The translations under genes were made by a program, and so were the position numbers. A stretch of 64,000 nt of DNA from Pharus latifolius (Eukaryota > Streptophyta > Magnoliopsida > Poales > Poaceae). Where the stretch lies: NCBI GenBank assembly GCA_019359835.1, contig CM033327.1, positions 54,701,446 to 54,765,445 on the forward strand. Direction: 5' to 3'. The notes under the pieces were generated by a model that saw only the letters and a list, made by a program, of their open reading frames with translations, had not been told where the DNA came from and did not search any database. Below, piece by piece: positions 57,682 to 64,000 of the stretch (its first letter is position 1; each line of letters begins with the position of its first letter).

Positions 57682-58558
57682 TGTTGGGGGAAATCTCCGC
57701 GAGACCAACTCCAGGTAAGTTGCGTCACTTTCGCCCGGGGACATTGCCTCCGGTGCATGCGCCGCCTTTTGCCCAGGGACATTGCCTCCGGGGCATATCC
57801 CGGGTGCCGCCTTTTGCCCGGGGACCTTGCCTCCAGGGCATATCCCGGGCGCCGCCTTTCGCTCGGGGACCTTGCCTCCAGGGCATATCCCGGGTGCCGC
57901 CCTTTGCTCGGGGACCTTGCCTCCGGGGCATATCCCTGGTGCCGCCTTTTGCCCAGGGACATTGCCGCCGGGGCATATCCCGGGCGCCGCCATTCGCCCG
58001 GGGACGTGGCCTCTGGTGCCTGCCCCGGGCGCCGCCTTTTCCCTGGGGACGTGGCCTCCGGTGCCTGTCTCGGGCATTGTCGCCCTTCTAAAGGTAAAGT
58101 CTCTGGTTCTTGATCACGTGCAGGTCACGTGGGGAGTGCCTCAGGAATCAGCGGCCACCTGTCAAGCATCCGAGGCACCTGGCCGGGAGAAGGACGTTGC
58201 TACCCCTCCATCAGACGGTGGCGTCCGGGATAGTTTAGTCTTTTTGCTTCTTTTTTGGGGTTATAAATAGCCCTTGTACCCCCTGTTGTAAGAACAAGTT
58301 ATTCATTATTGCTAGAGTAGCCAAAACACACAGGTGTGCTCCGGAAGCCTCTCCCCGAGAGAGCCTCCCCAGCCGACTCCGGTCGGGAGCACGCCGATAG
58401 GACTAGGGCCCCCACCGGGACCCGAACATGTATAAATCATCGTGTCACTTGTTGTGTTTGTCCGGCGGGGGAGGACCGGTCACCCGGTCAACCCGCGTCG
58501 CGTCTTCTTCGCTAGGATCGTCTACAAAACCTGCCGGGGTATTCGCACTACCACGACA
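57682..58558 (+). repeat. 3' LTR of the Tat element
   Basis: Starts TGTTGGGGGAAATCTCC and ends ACCACGACA. TATAAATA at 58262-58269. The minisatellite has about eight 45-bp units (57735-58085), two more than the 5' LTR. Outside the minisatellite the two LTRs are very similar, with scattered substitutions. Confidence 0.9.
57735..58085. repeat. 45-bp minisatellite in the 3' LTR (about 8 units)
   Basis: Same unit as in the 5' LTR. The first unit lacks about five or six bases around GCATGCGCCGCC. The open frames across it on both strands encode the repeat only. Confidence 0.88.
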
Positions 58559-59294
58559 ACCTATAAAGTTTAGAGTCGACCGATTTGCCGCTTTTGTCCA
58601 TGTCCAGATGTCCATTTGTTGCCATGGGAGTTTTGATTGCCTTAGCGTCTTCCATCCCAAAGCGCTTGAGCAAGTCTTTCACGTACTTTGTTTGACTCAC
58701 GAACGTACCGTTCTTGAGTTGCTTGATTTGAAGTCCGAGGAAGAAACTCAGCTCACCAATCATGGACATCTCGAACTCCCTAGACATCATCTTTCCAAAC
58801 TCATGACAGAAATATTCATTAGTAGATCCAAAGATAATATCATCAACATAAATCTGACAAATGAACAAATCATTTTCAATTTTCTTTGTAAAGAGAGTTG
58901 TATCAACCTTCTCAATTTTAAAACCTTTTGATAAAAGAAAGTCTCTAAGTCGTTCATACCAAGCTCGAGGGGCTTGTTTGAGACCATATAGAGCTTTAGA
59001 CAATTTAAATACATGGTTAGGAAATTTTGAATCTTCAAAACCAGGAGGTTGTTCAACAAACACAAGTTCAGAAATTTCACCATTTAAGAACCCACTTTTA
59101 ACATCCATTTGAAAAAGTTTGATATTGAATCATGATGCATAAGCAAGAAGTATGCGAATAGCTTCAAGTCTTGCTACAAGTGCAAAAGTTTCGCCAAAGT
59201 CTAATCCTTCGACTTGAGTGAAACCTTGAGCGACAAGATGAGCTTTGTTTCTAATTACTACTCCATTTTCATCTTGTTTATTTCTGAAAACTCA
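58559..59294 (-). pseudogene. Sirevirus reverse transcriptase (N-terminal and middle part)
   Basis: Right-hand part of the split RT. Motifs: MDVKSGFLNGEISELVFVEQ, KLSKALYGLKQAPRAWYERL, the active site ICQIYVDDIIFGSTN and FEMSMIGELSFFLGLQIKQL, running to DSKLYR where the Tat element inserted. In-frame TGA codons at 59292-59294 and 59130-59132 stand where tryptophan is expected. The frame continues after the Gypsy insertion at 47819. Confidence 0.9.
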
Positions 59295-60374
59295 TTTTGT
59301 TCCAATTACATTATGATCCTTGGGTCTTTCTACTAAAGTCCAAACTTTATTTCTAGAAAAGTCATTAAGTTCCTCATGCATGGCATTTACCCAATCAGGA
59401 TCATTTAAGGCTTCATTAACATGTTTGGGTTCTAAAGAAGATACAAAAGAGTGATGTTCACAAAATACAGCAATACGAGAACGAGTTTGAACACCCTTAC
59501 TGACGTCACCCAAAATTTGGTCTAGAGGGTGATCCTTGGTGATCGTTTGATGTTGTCTTGGTGCTTCATCTTGTACTGCTTCATCTTGATCTTGTTCTGA
59601 AGGATCAACATGAGATGATACATCTTGATCAACATTCTCAACGTTGACATCTTCTTCTTGATCTTCGTCTCTTGGCTTGATGTCTCCAATGGTTATGCTC
59701 TTCATGACTTCTTGAAGATCTTCACCGGAAACTTCACAAGAAACTTGCTCCTTTTGTGAGCCATTAGTTTCATCAAATTCGACATCACAGGATTCTTCAA
59801 TACAACCGGTATTTTTATTAAAAATGCGATAAGCTTTACTAGTGGTGGAGTATCCGACTAGAAAGCCTTCATCTACTCTTCTTTGAAACTTACCACTAAA
59901 ATTCCTTTTCTTAAGAATATAGCATTTGCATCCAAAAACTCGGAAATAAGAAATATTTGGCTTACGCCCAATAAGAAGTTCGTAAGGAGTCAAATTCAGA
60001 AGAGGATGCAAATAAAATCGATTTATAGAATAGTAAGCGGTATGGACGGCTTCAGTCCAGAAGCGAGTAGAAGTATCATACTCACTCAGCATAGTCTTTG
60101 CCATTTCTATAAGTGTTCGATTTTTCCTTTCAACGACTCCATTTTGCCGTGGAGTATAGGATGTGGAAAATTCATGTTTGATTCCAAGAGAGTCGCAAAA
60201 ATCAAACAAAGTTGAATTAACGAACTCTCCACCATGATCACTTCGGATTTTCTTGATGGATAATTCGAATTCAGTAGAAACACGTTTTGCAAAACTTTTG
60301 AAAACAACGGGGGTTTCAGATTTTTGAGAAATAAAAAAAACCCAAGTGTAGCGAGTAAAATCATCAACAATCAC
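59295..60374 (-). pseudogene. Sirevirus integrase
   Basis: Retroviral-type integrase core with first catalytic Asp in MIVDDFTRYTWVFF, second in KIRSDHGGEFVN and Glu in YTPRQNGVVERKNRTLIEM. The GKPYEL-like LLIGRKPNISYFRVFGCKCY segment and GYSTTSKAYRIFN follow, then an acidic linker (EDQEEDVNVENVDQDV). The frame is open over 360 codons. Upstream, the zinc-binding region (60400-60640) has stops, and the downstream join to RT has a TGA at 59292. Confidence 0.9.
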
Positions 60375-60634
60375 AAAACCATAATTTCTACCCCCGATAC
60401 TTTACAACTCAGAAGGTGCAAATAAATCCATATGAAGAAGTTCCAAAGGTTTACAAGTGAAAGAATGCGCTTAGTTGAATGTGAAGTAGCTACTTGCTTG
60501 CCAGCTTGACAAGCGCTACAAGGTTTGTCCTTTTAAAAATTCACATCCTTTAAGCCAACAACCAAATCACGTTTTAAAAGTTTTCTCAATTGATGCATTC
60601 CAACATGTGCAAGTCGTCTATGCCATAACCAACC

Positions 60635-61057
60635 TTATGAGGTTTGAGAGACAAGACATGTTGACAGAGATGCACCTTTTGAGTGAAAATCAACCAAATA
60701 AAGATTTCCAAAACAAAAGCCTTTAAAGATCAAGGTTTTATCTTTTAAACTTTCAACCAAAACTTCTTTTGGATAAAATGTGCAACTAAAACCAAAATCG
60801 AAAATTTGTGCAACGGAAAGAAAATTGAAGTTTAGATATTCGACCAACAAAACATTCGAAATAGAAAGATCATTAGAGATATCAATTTTACCCAAGCCTA
60901 CCACATTTCCTTGACGATTGTCGCCAAAGGTAATCTTTTGGTTCTCGCTTGAGTTGTCTTTAAGTGAGGTCAACAACTTCTTGTTGCCGGTCATGTGTTC
61001 GGAGCATCTGCTATCTAACACCCAATGCTTTCCACTGGTCTTGTAGTTCACCTGCAT
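60635..61057 (-). pseudogene. Sirevirus aspartic protease
   Basis: The Copia protease signature appears as HWVLDSRCSEHMTGNKKLL, followed by ITFGDNRQGNVVGLGKI and NVLLVEYLNFNFLSVAQI. The active-site triplet is Asp-Ser-Arg rather than Asp-Ser-Gly (Arg codon at about 61007-61009), which should inactivate it. The pre-integrase region follows with stops. Confidence 0.85.
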
Positions 61058-61778
61058 AAAAAGAATTAAGTTCTTTTAGGTATTTGGGTCCTTCAATGTT
61101 AGCAATCAAAGCTTTTGGCACCCAAATAGATTTCTTCTTTTTATTTAACATGGGTGCACCAACATACTTTGCTATAGCATAACCTTTCCTCGACTTTTGA
61201 AGCATGTAGCAAGTATCAAAATAATTTGGAGTCATTAAGGGATATGCTTCATGTGAATGACCAGTTTCATGGCATTTATAACAAAATGTGTTGCATGCTT
61301 TAACAAATATAGTTTTAGAGTTTGGTTTCTTCCCTTTCTTTTGAAAATATCCTAATCCTTCTTTTCTAAAAGAGAATTTTTGTTTACTGAGGATTAGATC
61401 AAGAGATACTTTGCCTTTGTAGCAGTTTTCTAAGCCTTTTTCAAGTTTTTTAACTTGTGCCTTAAGTTCATTATCCTCATTCAGGATGTTATCATTAGAA
61501 ACACATGGAGTATGATGACTACTAGAAGGAGAATCATCCAAATTACATGAGGTGAAAACATCTACCTTAGATGAAACATTAGTAACATCTTTTATGAGCA
61601 TGCTTTCATAAGAATCTTTTAGCTCAGAGTATTGAGCGCGTAGGGAAGAATGTTCTTCCTTAAGCGCTTTATACTTCTTTTTAGTCTTTCCAAAAACTTC
61701 ATTTAATTCGGTTATCATTTCAACTAAATCATCATATGAAGGATCATTGGTGTGTACCTTTTCATCGCCTTTGGCCAT
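61011..61778 (-). pseudogene. Sirevirus Gag C-terminal region with coiled coil and defective second knuckle
   Basis: This open frame overlaps the end of Gag by a few bases in another phase. It has a long heptad-rich coiled coil (LVEMITELNEVFGKTKKKYK, ALKEEHSSLRAQYSELKDSY), then FCYKCHETGHSHEAYPL near 61240-61285, a zinc knuckle whose last Cys is Tyr, then KKSIWVPKALIANIEGPKYL before the protease. Coiled coils and extra knuckles are common in Sirevirus Gag. A frame change separates it from the N-terminal Gag. Confidence 0.8.
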
Positions 61779-62822
61779 AAGGCAAATGGAGAGCTAATCC
61801 GGCCATCTTCTTGGAGCAACTTCTTTCGTCGTCGGAGTCGGAGTCGGAGCTCTCGCCTCCGGACATCCATTCTCCAAAGCATGCTTCTTTGGTTTCTTCA
61901 TTCTTCTTCTTGAAGAATTTCTTCTTTTTGTTCCATCCCTTGTTCTTGTTTGGACATCTTGAAGCTATGTGTCCCTTCTCATGACATCCATAGCAAATGA
62001 TGTCCTTGAAGTTGTTTTGCTTTTGTTCCTTTGGTCGTGTGTCAAGATTGACACCCTTTTTATGGAACCTGCGAAGAAGTTTTTGAGTATTTTTTACCAT
62101 GAGTGCGAGGTATTCATCGGAGGAGCCATCGCTTGAATCGTTCTTTGTGTTGGCTTTGAAAGCCAAAGCTTTCTTCTTCATCTCTGAGGGTTCAGCTGCT
62201 TCCTTCTTCTCCTTTTTGTGCATCTCATGGGTGATGAGGTTCCCATAGAGATCGGTTGGTGTCGTGGTCGACAAGTCGGAGTTTGTGAGAACCGTCACAA
62301 GAGTGTCGAAACTTTCAGGTAAGGCCATAAGCATCTTTCTCACAATTTCAAGGTCAGTAAAAACGACACCAAGCCCCTTGAGTTCATTCACAATGTTATT
62401 CAACCGAGTGAACATGGAGTCCACGGATTCAGTTGATGACATGGTGAATGTCTCATATCTTTGCCTCACCATAAGCAGCTTTACCTCTTTTACTTTAGTT
62501 GTGCCCTCGTAAATTTCTTTGAGGGTGGTCCAAACCTTGTGAGCAGTCGTGAGATTGTTTACACGGTTGAACTCGTTTAGAGACAAACCCGCAAATAGTG
62601 CATTTTTCGCGCGGGCATTTAAATACAGTTTTCTCCTGTCGTCCTCAGATTGACTTGCCGAATCATCCGGAGGAGTAAAACCGAGTTTAACAATATCCCA
62701 TACGTCTAGCCCCATGGCCTCTAGGAATACCGACATGCGCACTTTCCAATAGGGATATTTGTCCCATCAAAGATCGGTGCACAGCTAGTATGACCAAGCG
62801 AAAAACCATCGGCAGACGACAT
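61762..62822 (-). pseudogene. Sirevirus Gag
   Basis: Starts at ATG 62822 just inside the primer-binding site (MSSADGFSLGHTSCAPIFDG) and changes phase near 62756. The UBN2-type Gag core then reads MSVFLEAMGLDVWDIVKLG, KNALFAGLSLNEFNRV, VWTTLKEIYEGTTKVKEVK and LVTVLTNSDL. The first zinc knuckle, IICYGCHEKGHIASRCP, lies near 61952-61996 and is intact. A Lys-rich tail and a Ser/Asp-rich acidic patch follow. The capsid and RNA-binding roles are those of the family. Confidence 0.9.
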
Positions 62823-62863
62823 CCTCTCTCTAGGCGGTAAAGCCTAATGAATCGAGAGACCAG

Positions 62864-62875
62864 GCTCTGATACCA
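62864..62875 (-). other. Primer-binding site of the Sirevirus (initiator Met tRNA)
   Basis: The minus strand reads TGGTATCAGAGC two bases after the LTR end, complementary to the 3' end of plant initiator methionine tRNA, the standard Copia primer. Confidence 0.92.
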
Positions 62876-62877
62876 CA

Positions 62878-64000
62878 TGTTGGATCAAGGATGCCGACTA
62901 GAGGGGGGTGAATAGGAGGCTTTTAAAAACTTTAAAATTAAACAAATAATAGCAAATTAAAAACAAATATTATAAGCAAGAGGAGAAGAGAACGAACACA
63001 GTAATATTTACCGAGGTATCGGAGATTCACCCAGTCTCCACTAGTCCTCGTTGAAGCACTCAAGCCACTTGAGTTTTGCCTCAATACTCACGAAGAGTAT
63101 TATCAACTAACGGTTGCTCCTTGTCTACTCCGAAAAGGCGAGCACCGATGCCTTGTACAAACTTGCCGAGCCTCTCCAACAATCTCCGAACTAGAGAGGT
63201 CAACGGCTACGCCTCCGAACCGTCTAGGTGAGGGCGCTCACCAAGAGTAACAGGCAGCGAGGTCTTCTCTAGACCTCCAAACACGTACCGACAAACTAAG
63301 AATATACAAATGCAAATGAACTGAAACTCTCGGTGGATCGAAAACACTCGACTTGATCAAAAGATCAAGATTTGAAGTAGAAAACTAAAGCACAAGAGTG
63401 TATAAGAGAATGCTGCTACTTGTTATATAAAACTTGTGCCCAAAACCCCTATTTATAGCCTCAAGAATCAAATGAACCGTTGGAGCTAGGGCTGAAAATC
63501 AGCAACACAAACTGACAGTCAGTTTACCTAACTGACATTCAGTTTAGTGTACAACGGCCGACAAAAATTTATGGATGAAAATTTGCTAGCCGTTCGTGGT
63601 CGTTTAAGGAAACTTGAAACCCACAACTGACAGTTAGTTATGCAAACTGACAGTCAGTTCGACCAGAAACTCGACCAAAACAAATAGAAACTCAGATAAA
63701 AACACTGTGGTGGAATCCCCAACTGACAGTCAGTATGGACAAACTGACAGTCAGTTTAGTACAAAAATTTTGAGCCCAAAATACACCCTCTGTGGAAAAT
63801 TGTCAGTTTAATTAAATTGACATTCAAACTGATAGTCAGTTTAGTAAACTGACAGTCAGCCTGAACAAAAACGGAGATAACTTTAAATCCAGAAATCCAA
63901 AAGAGGTGTTTAATAGCTCATTTGAAAGATAATTTCAAGGACTACTTTTTTTATCAACAGAAGCAAAAGCCAGATCTGCCTAGATCTTTCTGAAAATTGC
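62878..64000 (-). repeat. 5' LTR of the Sirevirus (partial, runs off the window)
   Basis: Plus-strand start TGTTGGATCAAGG at 62878. It matches the left LTR up to the window end (equivalent to about 44080), so roughly 450 bp lie outside. TATAAATA is on the minus strand at 63450-63457. AACTGACAGTCAGTT palindromes occur at 63495-63860. It lacks the Ds-like insertion and serves as a related empty site. Confidence 0.92.

Larger units (their letters stand above)
47820..58558 (+). mobile_element. Tat-lineage Ty3/Gypsy retrotransposon, gag-pol deleted, with antisense gene
   Basis: LTRs of 792 bp (47820-48611) and 877 bp (57682-58558) bound it. The flanks GCCTA and ACCTA form an imperfect 5-bp duplication within the Sirevirus RT gene. 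Order on the plus strand: primer-binding site, gag, a truncated RT joined directly to the gag remnant, RNase H, a second archaeal-type RNase H, integrase, a non-coding region with tandem repeats, then a gene on the opposite strand, then the 3' LTR. A second RNase H plus a long segment between pol and the 3' LTR with antisense ORFs is diagnostic of the Tat/Grande/RIRE2 group. Protease and the N-terminal RT are missing, so it is non-autonomous. Confidence 0.9.
40464..64000 (-). mobile_element. Sirevirus-type Ty1/Copia retrotransposon carrying nested insertions
   Basis: Minus-strand element whose 5' LTR runs off the right edge. LTRs start and end TGTTG...CAACA. Features in element order: primer-binding site complementary to initiator methionine tRNA, Gag with a zinc knuckle, a second Gag-like coiled-coil and knuckle region, protease, integrase, reverse transcriptase, RNase H, an extra ORF, then an AAAAAGGGGGAGAT-type polypurine tract and the 3' LTR. 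This layout, tRNA primer and extra ORF are Sirevirus traits. A Gypsy element (47820-58558) splits the RT and a Ds-like element (41123-43598) lies in the 3' LTR. The left flank word ACTTT (40459-40463) would be one target duplication; the other is outside the window. Multiple stops and frameshifts show it is inactive. Confidence 0.9.

Noticed and set aside
57537..58270. Equivalent repetitive ORFs in the 3' LTR
   Set aside because: Same minisatellite artefact as in the 5' LTR.

Overview
The window is nuclear DNA of a flowering plant, most likely a grass (Poaceae). The evidence is intron-rich genes with GT-AG junctions, GC-rich first exons beside AT-rich introns, and nested LTR retrotransposons of the Sirevirus and Tat types beside Pong-like, Mutator and Ac/Ds-like DNA transposons. 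No prokaryotic operon, CRISPR array, rRNA or tRNA gene was seen. Exon borders were read by eye from splice signals and codon phase, so single borders may be off by a base or two.

Region 1 (1-34183) is gene-bearing. A degenerate Copia remnant fills about 250-2300. Six host genes follow: a secreted GH1 beta-glucosidase (minus, 13 exons, 3787-6611); an ER-type Fes1/SIL1 Hsp70 nucleotide-exchange factor (plus, 8529-12173); a plastid-type RAD52-like protein (plus, 13663-15829); a GRAM/WBP2-like protein (plus, 21273-23462); an AKR2-type ankyrin chaperone for organelle outer-membrane proteins (plus, 24486-27973); and an LCAT3/4-like phospholipase or acyltransferase (plus, 29575-34183). All six give uninterrupted spliced reading frames. 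They are independent housekeeping or metabolic genes, not a pathway. Between RAD52-like and GRAM lies a 4.1-kb Pong-like PIF/Harbinger element (16853-20963) with TTA target duplications and frameshifted ORF1 and transposase.

Region 2 (about 34870-64000) is a nest of transposable elements. The base layer is a Mutator-like element with a decayed transposase (36108 to about 38740) followed on the same strand by a plant mobile domain (PMD) reading frame (38916-40463). A Sirevirus-type Copia element on the minus strand (40464 to beyond the right edge) interrupts the PMD frame. Its left LTR was then hit by a 2.5-kb Ds-like hAT element (41123-43598) carrying an intron-containing piece of a class-3 lipase gene. 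Its reverse transcriptase was split by a Tat-lineage Gypsy element (47820-58558). That Gypsy element has lost the gag-to-RT segment but keeps an antisense gene with its own TATA box and two introns.

The most interesting points are the lipase-carrying Ds-like element with a comparison empty site in the partner LTR, the antisense gene in the Tat element, the PMD frame beside the MULE transposase, the palindrome clusters in the MULE leader and in the Sirevirus LTR, and LTR length variation explained by a 45-bp minisatellite.
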